Shown: positions 36,511-46,700, counted from the first letter of the stretch. The stretch: 64,000 bases of DNA from Saccharicrinis fermentans DSM 9555 = JCM 21142 (GCF_000517085.1 NZ_KI912107.1:3779980-3843979); one strand, 5' to 3'. Notes: a model not told the origin generated them from the sequence alone. Numbers and translations are program-made.

Positions 36511-39462
36511 ATGGAATTAAGCGATATATACAAACGAAAGAAAAACGACCAGGATATTTTTGCAGAATTAATGGAGTTCAAGGTTAAAGAGGTCCTGCTC
36601 ATCGCTAACCATTACGATGCTTATTCAATTGTGCGCGAAGGACGCTTTTTTGACCGTATCTATGGGGAATTTTTGCAGTTAAACCTATACACCGCTCCGC
36701 GAGTAACATCCGCTTCCAATGCCACAGAAGCACTGGAACTAATAGACAAGCGTCACTTCGACATGGTTATTCTAATGGTGGGACTGGATAAAAAGACACC
36801 CATTAGCACCAGCAAAATCATCAAACAAAAAGCGCCTCTTATGCCTTTACTGGCTATGGTTAACAACAATAGCGACCTCCGTTTCTTTGACGAAGCAGGC
36901 CCCAATGTTGAATACATAGACAAAGTCTTTGTTTGGAATGGTGACTCAAAGGTATTTCTGGCCATGATCAAATATGTGGAAGATAAAATGAACGTAGCCA
37001 ACGACACCAGAATAGGTCATGTAAGGGTCATTCTGCTAGTTGAAGATTCACAAAAATATTACACACGCTACCTTCCTTTGTTATACTCCATTATCATGAA
37101 ACAGACACAGGTAGTATTGGCAGAGGAAGGCTATGACCAAATACATAAGATATTAAAAATGCGTGCCCGTCCGAAAATACTATTGGTAAGTAATTATGAA
37201 GACGCCATTGATATTATCGAAAAATACAAAGAATACCTCATCTGTGTGATCTCCGATGTAAAATACAAGCGCCAAGGCATAGATGATGAAAATGCGGGAG
37301 TAGAACTCATCAAACATGTAAAATCACTTACCAGCCTACCCACACTATTACAATCCTCCGACCCTTCCAATGCACTTAAAGCCCAAAACATTGGAGCCGA
37401 CTTTATAGATAAAAACTCAGAGTCACTTTCTCAAGACATCTATGACTTTATCCATCGCAAGCTTGGCTTTGGAAATTTCGTTTTTAAAAATTCAAGAGGC
37501 ATACAAATATCCGTGGCCCATAACCTGAAAGAATTCATGCGTTGCATACAGCAGGTCTCCGCAGAATCGCTCTTATACCATGCCCGAAGAAATGGCATCA
37601 GCACCTGGCTAATGGCTCGCGGAGAAGTCAATATGGCACAAAGACTACGACCATACAGCATTGAAGACTTCGATAGCTCCAACAAATTACGTCAAGCCAT
37701 TTTAAACGTATTTGAGCAAGTACGCATAGAAAGGTTACGCGGACGCGTTGTACTATTTGATTCCTCACTCGTTAACAGCGACCGGTATATTATTCGCATT
37801 GGAGAAGGAAGCTTTGGGGGCAAAGGACGTGGACTGGCCTTTTTAAGTCATTTTGTTGAAAACATCGACTTTAAAAAACTCTTTCCTGACTTGGCAATTC
37901 ACATCCCACCAACCGCCATTATTGGTGCCGATGAATTTACCAATTTCATCCAAACCAACCAGCTTTACCATAAGATTTACGTACAACAAAAATACGACAG
38001 TGCACGTGCGCTCTTTCTAAAAGCCACCTTTTCGGAGCGGATAAAAAATCAGTTACACAAATATGTTGAAGTAATGACCGAACCACTGGCAGTTCGCTCC
38101 TCAGGTCTTTTCGAAGACTCTCTATTACAACCATTTGCAGGCGTGTACGAAACTTTTATGCTACCCAATAACCACCCCGACACAGAAGTGCGCTACCAGC
38201 AATTAGAGACTGCCATCAAACTGGTATACGCATCCATGTTCAGTCCTTCAGCCAGGGCCTATTTCGAGGCAGTCAATTATAAGATTGAAGAAGAAAAAAT
38301 GGCTATCATCATTCAAAAGGTAGTAGGAGAAAAGGCACACAACCGTTTTTATCCACATATCAGCGGAATAGCTCAAAGTTACAATTATTACCCCTTTGCC
38401 TATATGAAACCCGAGGATGGCTTTGCTGTACTGGGAGTAGGCTTAGGCAAATATGTTGTTGGAGGCGAAAAAGCATGGCGCTTTTGTCCCAAATACCCCA
38501 ACCTGGAACTCAACGCCATTCATGATCAAATAAAAGATTCACAAACACACTTCTACGCCCTGAATTTAAACACAGAAGAAAATGACTTACTACAATACCA
38601 AGAACACTCTTTTGTACAAAGACTTTCCATTAAAGAAGCTGAAGAAGATGGCAACCTTAGACTGTGCGCCTCTGTATATGATTACAACAACGACAGAATC
38701 ATTCATAACCTCCACAAAAAAGGACCCCGCATCATCAACTTTGCCAATATACTCAAGTATGATTATATACCGCTCGCCAAGTGCTTAGATCTACTATTAA
38801 AGTATTTTAAAGAGGCAATGGGAGCCCCGGTGGAAATTGAATTTGCCTTGGATTTAAGTGCCGATAAAAAACCCGCATTTTATTTGCTCCAAATAAAACC
38901 ACTCATAAGAATAGAAAACAACACAAAAATAAACTTTGACCAAGTGGATGAATCTAGAACTATTCTTGCTTCAAAAAAGGGAATGGGTAATGGCAAAATA
39001 GAATACATCAAAGATGTTATTTTTATGAAGCCAGAAATGTTTAAGCGAACCAAAACCGACGAGATGGCCAAAGAAATAGCCGTACTCAATAAAGAAATGG
39101 AAAAATCCGGAAAAGAATACTTGCTAATAGGTCCCGGACGATGGGGAACCCGCGACAAATTCACAGGTATTCCAGTGCTATGGTCACAAATTTCCTACGC
39201 CAAAGTAATTGTTGAAATGGGACTGGCAGACTTTCCTTTGGACGCCTCTCTGGGGTCTCACTTCTTTCATAATGTGACCTCCATGAATGTTGGATATTTT
39301 TCGGTACACCATAACAAAACAGATGAATACGTCAATTTTGATGTCCTTAAAGAACAGAAAGTTATTCACCAAACAGTGTATTTTACACATGTGGAATTTG
39401 AACATGAATTACAAATACTCATGGACGGAAAACAACAGAAAGCAGTGGTTATTAGAAAATAA
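36511..39462 (+). CDS. double receiver plus PEP-synthase-like ATP-grasp protein
   Basis: A protein of about 983 residues. The region 20-150 looks like a CheY receiver without the phospho-acceptor Asp; 165-320 is a second, apparently functional receiver (LLVEDSQ, Asp249 in ISDVKY, Lys in DKNS). Residues about 425-800 resemble the nucleotide-binding domain of PEP synthase/pyruvate phosphate dikinase (GEGSFGGKGRGLAFL, VRSSGLFEDSLLQPFAGVYET). The phospho-histidine and PEP-binding domains of true PEP synthase are absent, so it is not a complete PEP synthase. The ATG at 36511 is preferred; a GTG eight codons upstream is possible. Similar proteins are remembered from other Bacteroidota, without known function. 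Confidence 0.85.
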   Translation: MELSDIYKRKKNDQDIFAELMEFKVKEVLLIANHYDAYSIVREGRFFDRIYGEFLQLNLYTAPRVTSASNATEALELIDKRHFDMVILMVGLDKKTPISTSKIIKQKAPLMPLLAMVNNNSDLRFFDEAGPNVEYIDKVFVWNGDSKVFLAMIKYVEDKMNVANDTRIGHVRVILLVEDSQKYYTRYLPLLYSIIMKQTQVVLAEEGYDQIHKILKMRARPKILLVSNYEDAIDIIEKYKEYLICVISDVKYKRQGIDDENAGVELIKHVKSLTSLPTLLQSSDPSNALKAQNIGADFIDKNSESLSQDIYDFIHRKLGFGNFVFKNSRGIQISVAHNLKEFMRCIQQVSAESLLYHARRNGISTWLMARGEVNMAQRLRPYSIEDFDSSNKLRQAILNVFEQVRIERLRGRVVLFDSSLVNSDRYIIRIGEGSFGGKGRGLAFLSHFVENIDFKKLFPDLAIHIPPTAIIGADEFTNFIQTNQLYHKIYVQQKYDSARALFLKATFSERIKNQLHKYVEVMTEPLAVRSSGLFEDSLLQPFAGVYETFMLPNNHPDTEVRYQQLETAIKLVYASMFSPSARAYFEAVNYKIEEEKMAIIIQKVVGEKAHNRFYPHISGIAQSYNYYPFAYMKPEDGFAVLGVGLGKYVVGGEKAWRFCPKYPNLELNAIHDQIKDSQTHFYALNLNTEENDLLQYQEHSFVQRLSIKEAEEDGNLRLCASVYDYNNDRIIHNLHKKGPRIINFANILKYDYIPLAKCLDLLLKYFKEAMGAPVEIEFALDLSADKKPAFYLLQIKPLIRIENNTKINFDQVDESRTILASKKGMGNGKIEYIKDVIFMKPEMFKRTKTDEMAKEIAVLNKEMEKSGKEYLLIGPGRWGTRDKFTGIPVLWSQISYAKVIVEMGLADFPLDASLGSHFFHNVTSMNVGYFSVHHNKTDEYVNFDVLKEQKVIHQTVYFTHVEFEHELQILMDGKQQKAVVIRK

Positions 39463-39716
39463 CCCTCCTTTAAATTCTAGGACCATAATTTTTAATCATC
39501 TAAAATAAAAAGTATATTGCATTTTAGTCTGCCAATGATTGGGCGACCAATTTACAAGGAAGCACTCATCAAAGGTTCTGACTGGCTCATGGGCCCACAA
39601 CACACAAAGGCTGCATAAGCGAAACAGCCAATAAAGAATAAGAAGTAAAGGGTTCACAAGATGAAGATCATTATACAATGAAAATATTTATGAATAAAAA
39701 TTAAACTGTCCAAATC

Positions 39717-40610
39717 ATGAATGTATTAAAGATATCACAAAAGAAAAGGATTTGTTTTTACTTTGCAGTGGCCATTATAATGATATCCTGCTCCACCAAG
39801 TCTAAGTCACCTGAAATCGTAGTGCAGCCTCTTCAGATGGAAGTCCCTGCACAGATGCAGAGCTTTAGTGAAGAATTACTCTCCGGAGAAATTGCCGACA
39901 CAAAGATCCACCACCATGCCTTTGTAGGCTCCAGCAAACACACCATCACATTAACCGAAGGTTATATCGATATGTTTATATTTATTCGCGGATATGGTTC
40001 GCTACAGTCGGACACCCTAAAATATAATATCGAACCCGAATCCATTGCAATACCGATGGGCAGCACAAGGCGCATACATATTGAAGTACCCGAAGGCGAA
40101 CCCCTTCACTTTTTACAATTCACCAAACTACTTTCGACACAAGACATTGAAGACCTAAATAATTTCCCCGAAGAGAATAAATACGATTTATTTTTCACTC
40201 GCTTTGCCGATTGCGAACCTTATACCGAAAAGATCAAGAGTCCCAACACTACCAGCAGAACAGTACTTCCGGCTGACATCATCCCCCGCGTCTCCCTGGG
40301 AACGGTAGAAGCAATGGGGCCTGACGAGGTAGGTGCCCATAAGCATCCCATGTTGGATCAACTTTTTTTAGGACTCACTGACAACGAAGTCGTTGTACAC
40401 GCAGACAGCGCTTCAACAACATTTAAGCAATACGAACTATTGCATATTCCCATTGGCTCAAGCCATTGGGTTAGTGTAGACGAAAATAAAAGGATGTATT
40501 ACTTGTGGATGGATTTTTTCTTAACAAAAGAGGGGCAAGAATGGTTAAAAACACACAAACCCTCGAATACCGATAACAATGATTATCCACAAGACGAAGA
40601 TGCACAATAA
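39717..40610 (+). CDS. cupin-domain lipoprotein
   Basis: A 297-residue exported lipoprotein: hydrophobic segment then IIMISCS, with the lipidation Cys near residue 25. The C-terminal cupin is recognised by GAHKHPMLDQLFLGL and the later PIGSSHWVSV; the first half has a similar beta-rich layout with THHH-type histidines (KIHHHAF), so a bicupin is likely. Metal-binding His residues are present in the second domain. Enzyme or sugar/ligand-binding roles are both possible. It ends with a bidirectional hairpin facing the next gene. Confidence 0.75.
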   Translation: MNVLKISQKKRICFYFAVAIIMISCSTKSKSPEIVVQPLQMEVPAQMQSFSEELLSGEIADTKIHHHAFVGSSKHTITLTEGYIDMFIFIRGYGSLQSDTLKYNIEPESIAIPMGSTRRIHIEVPEGEPLHFLQFTKLLSTQDIEDLNNFPEENKYDLFFTRFADCEPYTEKIKSPNTTSRTVLPADIIPRVSLGTVEAMGPDEVGAHKHPMLDQLFLGLTDNEVVVHADSASTTFKQYELLHIPIGSSHWVSVDENKRMYYLWMDFFLTKEGQEWLKTHKPSNTDNNDYPQDEDAQ

Positions 40611-40684
40611 AACAAATACCCGTATAGAAAAAAGCCATGTTAAAAAGCCCGCATCGCAATTACCAGTCATCCTGCACAAACAAT

Positions 40685-40728
40685 AAAGGACACAAGGGGT
40701 AAGCCGCAGCTTACTCCTTGTGTCCTTT
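40685..40728. terminator. bidirectional hairpin between convergent genes
   Basis: A 19-base-pair stem with one G-U pair (arms 40685-40703 and 40710-40728) and a six-base loop. It lies between the converging cupin and DUF4097-like genes and can serve both strands; the T-runs are only three to four bases long. Confidence 0.75.
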
Positions 40729-40754
40729 ACACATTAGCAGTCCGTCCGCTTTTT

Positions 40755-41771
40755 TTAATAATAAGACTGGCTACCCGTAGTACTGTTTCCTGTTATAACA
40801 ATACTACCCTTACCAACCTTTAGTGATTTCTTTTTTGATTTACCCATGGCTCTCAAGTATGAATTACTCGATTTTAAAAGAAAAGCTAAGTCCTCTTTCT
40901 CATTCATTTGAACCTTGATATTTCCCTCCGTTGAGCTAAAAGACGAAGAAGCAGTAAACACCACCCGTGTTCCTGTTATGTTTCCTGTTGAAGACTGCAC
41001 CTCAAACACACCATTGATATTAAACAATTTCACATCCCCATCAAAGGACTTCAACACCATATTACCCTTGGCAACAGACAAACTAGTATCGCCACTGGTA
41101 GACTTCAAAGCAACATCACCCTCAACATTTTCCACCTCCAGGCTACCGGTACCACCTTCAACAGATAATTTACCTTGCACATCTTTAACCCGAATAGATC
41201 CTTTTGCACAAGCTATATCACATTTGCCATTTACTCCCTTAACATCCACCGAACCAGTCTTTGTTTTAGCCTGCAAATCACCAATAAATTGCGCTACCTT
41301 AAAATCACCCGCTGGAGATACGACGCTTATATTCCCTTCACATGCATTCAAAGAAACATGTCCCGATTTAGAAACGACCTTTAGATCACAATCCTTCAAT
41401 GCAGTCACCTCTACCTTACCCGACTGAGTTTCAGCCTCAACAGCCACACCTGCTGGCAAGGTTAAAATCACCTCACCCCAATGCGATTTCCATTCATCTG
41501 GTTTCATGACCACGACACGTAAAATTCCATCCTGTTCATTGATTTCAAAACCATAAGCATTTAAATTCTCCTGTGACTCAATCACCCCTTGAAAAATAAC
41601 CTCTTCAGAACTATGTCCACGAAGGACTAAAGAACAAAAATCTGCATTCACTTCAACTCTATCAAGCCCTTTGAACACCTTTTGTTTTTCAATAGCTTTT
41701 TCTTGTGAATAACCATTGACGCAAAGCAAAATGCCCAGCAATCCCATTGCAAGTTTTCTCATAAATACCAT
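40755..41771 (-). CDS. exported DUF4097-like beta-repeat protein
   Basis: A 338-residue protein with a signal peptide ending around GYSQ (residue 23). From residue 100 it consists of about nine repeats of 19-21 residues with the pattern G-x-V-x-V plus a Gly-rich turn (SGKVEVTAL, TGSVDVKGV, KGSIRVKDV, TGSLEVENV, SGDTSLSVA), which predicts a parallel beta-helix or stacked-strand fold, as in DUF4097/GIN-type putative adhesins. A second ATG at 41762 is an alternative start. Periplasmic or surface location; role unknown. Confidence 0.8.
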   Translation of the reverse strand: MVFMRKLAMGLLGILLCVNGYSQEKAIEKQKVFKGLDRVEVNADFCSLVLRGHSSEEVIFQGVIESQENLNAYGFEINEQDGILRVVVMKPDEWKSHWGEVILTLPAGVAVEAETQSGKVEVTALKDCDLKVVSKSGHVSLNACEGNISVVSPAGDFKVAQFIGDLQAKTKTGSVDVKGVNGKCDIACAKGSIRVKDVQGKLSVEGGTGSLEVENVEGDVALKSTSGDTSLSVAKGNMVLKSFDGDVKLFNINGVFEVQSSTGNITGTRVVFTASSSFSSTEGNIKVQMNEKEDLAFLLKSSNSYLRAMGKSKKKSLKVGKGSIVITGNSTTGSQSYY

Positions 41772-42088
41772 GTATAGTTTAATAATTCTAGCTTTATTTA
41801 CAAAATGGTACGTGATGAGTTTTTTTTAGTTTCAACTTTTACTTTATTTGTATTTTAGCCTGATTTATTCATGAATTGTCGAAAAGTTGCATTTGCTTTT
41901 TATCAAAGCTATAGCTATTCATAATAGATATTTTATGAATAGCTTAGATGTTGAGCACAAAAAATGCCATTTTTTTGATTAAAAACATACCTTCATATAA
42001 AATAAAGGTACTAATTTGCTCAAATCAACAACAAACCCTTGTTTTATAAGTAAATTAGTTATTTTTACAATTATCTAATTATCAAAAA
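41772..42088. other. 317-base divergent gap with a perfect inverted repeat
   Basis: AT-rich. AGCTATTCATAA (41913-41924) and TTATGAATAGCT (41933-41944) form a perfect 12-base inverted repeat with an 8-base spacer; a second short palindrome AAAAAATG-C-CATTTTTT lies at about 41959-41975. A weak promoter (TTG 42039-42041, TATTTTTA 42060-42067) precedes the glycosyltransferase gene. No gene is supported. Confidence 0.5.
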
Positions 42089-43036
42089 GTGGATTTCAGC
42101 AAGCTAAAGATTCTATACGTATACAGTAGTCAGGGAATATCGGCCCGAACGCATTTGGTTACCACACAGGGCAAATCGATAGCAAAAACAGGTGCTACCG
42201 TTGAATACTATGATATTCCGGGGGTAGGCATGTGGAATTACGTGTCGCACATAGGTAAACTACGCAAATTTGCCAAGGAAGGTAATTACGATTTAATACA
42301 TGCTCAATTTGGTTACTCAGGATTCACCGCATCCTTTGCCGGAATCAGGCCACTGATCGTTTCATTGATGGGCTCCGACTACAGGCTTGAAAGAATGGCA
42401 TCCAGGTTAACGCGGTTATTTGCACGCCTATTTTGGGATTGCACAATTGTTAAATCTCAAAAGATGTTTAACAATCTAAAAATAAAAGATGCAAAAATCA
42501 TCCCCAATGGCATTAACTTTAAACGATTCAAACCCATTGACAGGGAGATAGCGCGCCGACAAGCAGGATTTAGTTCTTCGGCACATGTTTTATGGGTATC
42601 CGACCCCCAACGAAAGGAAAAAAACTTTGCGCTTGCCAGAGAGTCCTTCTCTTTTATAGAGACAGAAGACGTTGAATTAACCATTGTCAACAATGTAGAG
42701 ATAGACAAGGTCCCTTCCTATTACTATGCTGCCGATGTGTTATTGTTAACATCACGCTGGGAAGGATCTCCCAATGTAATCAAAGAAGCCATGGCTTGCT
42801 CACTACCCATTGTTTCAACCGATGTGGGAGATGTAGCTGACATCACCAAAGAAGTAGATGGCTGCTTCATTGTGGAAAGTGATCCGGAAGAAATTGCCAA
42901 TGCTATTGACACAGCGCTGCTCTATGGCAAAAGAACCAATGGCAGAGACAAAGTAAAACACATGGACGTAGAATTTATTTCGGAACGTCTTTTAGAGGTA
43001 TACAAAAATGTTTTAAAAGAACATACAAAAAAATGA
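42089..43036 (+). CDS. family 4-type glycosyltransferase
   Basis: GT-B glycosyltransferase of 315 residues: an N-terminal Rossmann half (ILYVYSSQGI, YDLIHAQFGYSG, GSDYR), linker IIPNGINFKRFKP, and a donor-binding half with EGSPNVIKEAMACSLPIVSTDVGD, the EX7E motif of GT4 enzymes. The start is GTG; no ATG lies near. No signal or membrane segment, so it acts at the cytoplasmic face. It overlaps the next gene, a Wzi-like protein, by four bases (ATGA), tying it to capsule or exopolysaccharide synthesis. Confidence 0.88.
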   Translation: MDFSKLKILYVYSSQGISARTHLVTTQGKSIAKTGATVEYYDIPGVGMWNYVSHIGKLRKFAKEGNYDLIHAQFGYSGFTASFAGIRPLIVSLMGSDYRLERMASRLTRLFARLFWDCTIVKSQKMFNNLKIKDAKIIPNGINFKRFKPIDREIARRQAGFSSSAHVLWVSDPQRKEKNFALARESFSFIETEDVELTIVNNVEIDKVPSYYYAADVLLLTSRWEGSPNVIKEAMACSLPIVSTDVGDVADITKEVDGCFIVESDPEEIANAIDTALLYGKRTNGRDKVKHMDVEFISERLLEVYKNVLKEHTKK

Positions 43037-44700
43037 GAGCAAACGTAAGCCATACAAAAAACCCGTTAAAATACACCTCTGTCATTCTTATTTCTTACGC
43101 CTTTAGCTTTTTTTTTCTTTCTTCGCTAAAGGCGCAAGACGCTCCATATCATATAGACAACGAGGTAGTATATGATTTTATTGACGAACTAGCCAACAAA
43201 GATATTATCCACATTAACAGTGCTGTAAAACCCTATTCACGAAAACAAATCGCGCTTTTTCTGTCAGAAGCAAAAAAGTCCCAGCTCCTAACGCCCCGAC
43301 AAAGACAAGAGATAAAATTTTACTTAAAAGACTTTAATAAAGAATTAATACCTAATAAAGATTTCAATAAGCGCTTCGACGTCTTTTACCATAGCGATTC
43401 CACCTTTAAATTATCCGTCAACGCCATCTTTGGTGGCCGTGGCTATTCCAACGCAAACGGCTTTGAACAGCACAGGTGGAACGGCGCACAGTTCTTCGGA
43501 TATATGGGCTCTAAGCTTTCTTTTTATGGCAGTCTGCGTGATAACTACGAGAGCGAGGCCATTGGATCACCCACCAACCTGACGCAACACCCGGGCGCAG
43601 TCTATAAATTAGGGGCCGACAAGAAAGACTACAGTGAGGCTCGGGGCGGACTAGTATATAGCTGGAACACCGGGAGCATAGGCATTGTTAAAGATCATTT
43701 TATCTGGGGGAATAATTACAATGGATCTAATATTTTCTCGGGACACACGCCCAGCTTTGCCCATCTTAAGCTTCACTTAAAACCAACCCAATGGCTTGAA
43801 ATCAATTACTTGCACGGCTGGCTGGCATCAGAGGTGGTAGACAGTGCTGCCTCCTATAGTCTGTTAAACGATACACGTCGTGTATACGCCAACAAATTTA
43901 TCGCAGCCAACCTCATCACCATTCAACCCTGGAAAAAATTACATCTCTCAATCGGCAACAGTATTATTTACAGCGACGGCAATGTTAATGCCACCTATTT
44001 GATACCCATTTTATTCTATAAATCAGCCGATCACAGTTACAATGGATCAAAAAACAGCGCGGGGCACAATACGCAAATGTTTTTCGACATTAGCAGCAGG
44101 CAAATAAAAAACACACATCTATACACCAGTATTTTTATTGATGAAATTTCCGTATCAAACATGTTCAACAAAGACGAACACTCCAATTTTATCAGCATCA
44201 AACTGGGAGCCCGTGTTACAGACCTACTCCCTAACATAAGTCTCACTGCTGAATATACCCGAACCAACCCCTTCACCTATACGCACTTCATTCCTTCTTT
44301 GACATACGAAAGCAACCATTACACCCTAGGTCATTACCTTAAAGACAACGCAGATGAAGTATTTCTAGCAGCCAGATATAAACCCATCCGCGGCCTAGAT
44401 ATTCAGCTATCGTATACACATAGCAGAAAAGGCAAAGACAACCAAAAAATATTAGAAGAAAGCGGAGCCATAGAGAACCTGTGGGGAGACGGCCGAACAG
44501 GCTATTCTTTTATGGAAACTGTACGATATAAAAAAAACGCAGTAAAACTAAAGGCATTGTACCAAATAATAAACGATGCTTATCTTTATGCTGAAATAGA
44601 AAGCTATCATATTTCAGGGGAAGATATGGAGACATACACCCCCTTGCCATACTTAAATGATAATAAGATGATTATATTCGGACTTAACTTTGGATTCTAA
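43033..44700 (+). CDS. Wzi-like capsule assembly outer-membrane protein
   Basis: A 555-residue protein with an N-terminal hydrophobic signal (ISYAFSFFFLSSLKAQ) and alternating beta strands ending in the aromatic MIIFGLNFGF, typical of a C-terminal outer-membrane barrel strand. The pattern resembles the Bacteroidota capsule-assembly Wzi family; E. coli Wzi holds capsule polymer at the cell surface. Translationally coupled to the preceding glycosyltransferase. The barrel assignment is good, the exact function inferred. Confidence 0.8.
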   Translation: MRANVSHTKNPLKYTSVILISYAFSFFFLSSLKAQDAPYHIDNEVVYDFIDELANKDIIHINSAVKPYSRKQIALFLSEAKKSQLLTPRQRQEIKFYLKDFNKELIPNKDFNKRFDVFYHSDSTFKLSVNAIFGGRGYSNANGFEQHRWNGAQFFGYMGSKLSFYGSLRDNYESEAIGSPTNLTQHPGAVYKLGADKKDYSEARGGLVYSWNTGSIGIVKDHFIWGNNYNGSNIFSGHTPSFAHLKLHLKPTQWLEINYLHGWLASEVVDSAASYSLLNDTRRVYANKFIAANLITIQPWKKLHLSIGNSIIYSDGNVNATYLIPILFYKSADHSYNGSKNSAGHNTQMFFDISSRQIKNTHLYTSIFIDEISVSNMFNKDEHSNFISIKLGARVTDLLPNISLTAEYTRTNPFTYTHFIPSLTYESNHYTLGHYLKDNADEVFLAARYKPIRGLDIQLSYTHSRKGKDNQKILEESGAIENLWGDGRTGYSFMETVRYKKNAVKLKALYQIINDAYLYAEIESYHISGEDMETYTPLPYLNDNKMIIFGLNFGF

Positions 44701-44840
44701 GGAATATCTACTTAATCCGTTTTTGATACATCCTCTGTTTTCAATACTCAGTCAAAGAAAAACGTATGGTATTCAAAAACTGTTAGCATAGCTAAGATAT
44801 TAATTGGAAATTAAGACAAAATTACGCAAAACGTTATAAC

Positions 44841-46130
44841 ATGTTAGATAAACTATTAGCCAAAGAAACTAAACTATCAGTCATAGGATTAGGGTATGTG
44901 GGCTTACCCATCGCACTGGAGTTTTCAAAGAAAATGAAGGTCATCGGGTTCGACATCAAACAAGATAGAATTGACTTGATGAAACAAGGCATCGACCCCA
45001 GCAAGGAATTAAACAAAACAGATTTTGATGGTTGCGATATTGAATTCACAAATCATATTGAGGATGTAAGAAAAGCTACTTTTCACGTAGTGGCTGTCCC
45101 TACACCAATTAACGAACACAACCTACCCAATCTGAACCCACTACTCAGTGCTACACGCACTGTTGGGAAAGCATTAAAAAAAGGAGATATCGTTGTTTTT
45201 GAATCCACCGTTTATCCCGGTTGCACTGAAGAAGACTGCGTACCCATCCTGGAACAAGAGTCAGGTCTTAAATTCGGTATCGACTTTAAAGTAGGTTACT
45301 CTCCAGAGAGGATTAATCCCGGCGACAAGGAACACACCTTAACCAAGATTCTTAAAATAGTTTCCGGCAGCGATTCCGAATCACTCGACACCATAGCCAA
45401 GGTATACGAATCTATAATTAAAGCAGGCATACACAAGGCCAGCTCTATAAAAGTAGCGGAAGCAGCAAAAATTATAGAAAACACACAGCGCGATGTAAAC
45501 ATTGCACTGATGAACGAGCTCTCGTTGATTTTTGACCGCATGAATATCAACACCTACGAAGTATTGGAGGCGGCAGGCACCAAGTGGAACTTCTTAAAAT
45601 TCTTCCCTGGGCTCGTTGGTGGCCATTGTATTGGTGTGGACCCCTATTACCTGACTTATAAAGCCAATGCCTTAGGATACCACTCTAAGATTATTGATAG
45701 CGGAAGGGTGATTAATGATTCTATGGGTAGCTATGTGGCAGAAACCACCATCAAAAAACTCATCAGAAAAGGGCACAACGTTAATGGAGCCAAGATATTA
45801 ATCATGGGTGCTACCTTCAAAGAAAATGTAAGTGACATCCGCAATTCCAAAGTAGCTGATGTATACAACGAGCTGGTTTCATTCAGTGCCCATGTAGACG
45901 TGGTCGATCCCTATGCCAATTCCCAGGAACTACTTGAAGAATATGGCTATGAATTAATCCCGGAAATATGCGACAAGTATGAAGCAGTCATATTGGCCGT
46001 TAACCACAAAGAATATCTAAAACTGGACGAATCATACTTTAAAAAGATCACCAAAAAAGATGCGGTCTTTGTGGACATCAAGGGCGTATTCCGCGGAAAA
46101 ATAAACGAACTGGAATACTGGAGCCTCTAA
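44841..46130 (+). CDS. nucleotide-sugar dehydrogenase (UDP-HexNAc type)
   Basis: UDP-sugar 6-dehydrogenase of 429 residues, oxidising a UDP-hexose to the uronic acid with two NAD. N-terminal Rossmann motif SVIGLGYVGLPIA, the catalytic Lys in KVAEAAKIIENTQRDVNIAL and the catalytic Cys in VGGHCIGVDPYYLTYKA. It resembles the WbpA/TviB group acting on UDP-N-acetylhexosamines rather than UDP-glucose dehydrogenase, a moderately sure distinction. It provides a precursor for acidic surface polysaccharide, in line with the two genes before it. Confidence 0.9.
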   Translation: MLDKLLAKETKLSVIGLGYVGLPIALEFSKKMKVIGFDIKQDRIDLMKQGIDPSKELNKTDFDGCDIEFTNHIEDVRKATFHVVAVPTPINEHNLPNLNPLLSATRTVGKALKKGDIVVFESTVYPGCTEEDCVPILEQESGLKFGIDFKVGYSPERINPGDKEHTLTKILKIVSGSDSESLDTIAKVYESIIKAGIHKASSIKVAEAAKIIENTQRDVNIALMNELSLIFDRMNINTYEVLEAAGTKWNFLKFFPGLVGGHCIGVDPYYLTYKANALGYHSKIIDSGRVINDSMGSYVAETTIKKLIRKGHNVNGAKILIMGATFKENVSDIRNSKVADVYNELVSFSAHVDVVDPYANSQELLEEYGYELIPEICDKYEAVILAVNHKEYLKLDESYFKKITKKDAVFVDIKGVFRGKINELEYWSL

Positions 46131-46700
46131 TAAAACAATAGAAGCACAACAGCTTTCCAGCTCTTCAAAAAGCGTATACAGTTTATACCGGGTCAGCCCT
46201 TGCTAATTCGGTATAATACTTGCTTAAGACCTGCATTGACTCTCCAAAATAACATTTAACGAAGATCATCCTACAGTAATAGTTCTACATTTGAATGACC
46301 CCACATTAAAAAAACAGGTTAACATAGTCATCGCCGCATAAAATTCTACATTTATGTAGATTATTCTACATTCTGCCCCATTTTTTCTACAATATGTGTA
46401 TTTTATACATAAAGAACACTCCGCTACCGATCACTATTAATTAAAGTAAAAATAACCATTATTTAAGACCACTTACACTCATCACAACACATAGCACATT
46501 CCTCAAATTTACAAGCACTTAGACATATCATTTCATATCTTTACCATTAACACTATCTAGGACAAGAAGAATTTAAAATGTTTAAAAACACAGATTTTTT
46601 TTCAGCAAAAATGTGGTTTTTGGACACATTATTGATATATTTATAACAGATAGAACGAGAAAAACAAAAAGAATTACTAATCATTAAAATTTTTAACATT
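46131..46700. other. 570-base gap with TTCTACA repeats
   Basis: The longest non-coding stretch in the window and very AT-rich. TTCTACA occurs at 46283-46289, 46344-46350, 46364-46370 and 46385-46391; the second is half of a near palindrome TCTACAT-TT-ATGTAGA (46345-46360). A hairpin TTATACCG/CGGTATAA lies at 46183-46216 without a T-run. No RNA gene or reading frame is supported. Confidence 0.55.

Noticed and set aside
40915-41427. 170-codon plus-strand frame inside the DUF4097-like gene
   Set aside because: It is a shadow of the repetitive minus-strand gene; the minus frame has a signal peptide and regular beta repeats, while the shadow is Ser/Thr/Pro-rich without family features.
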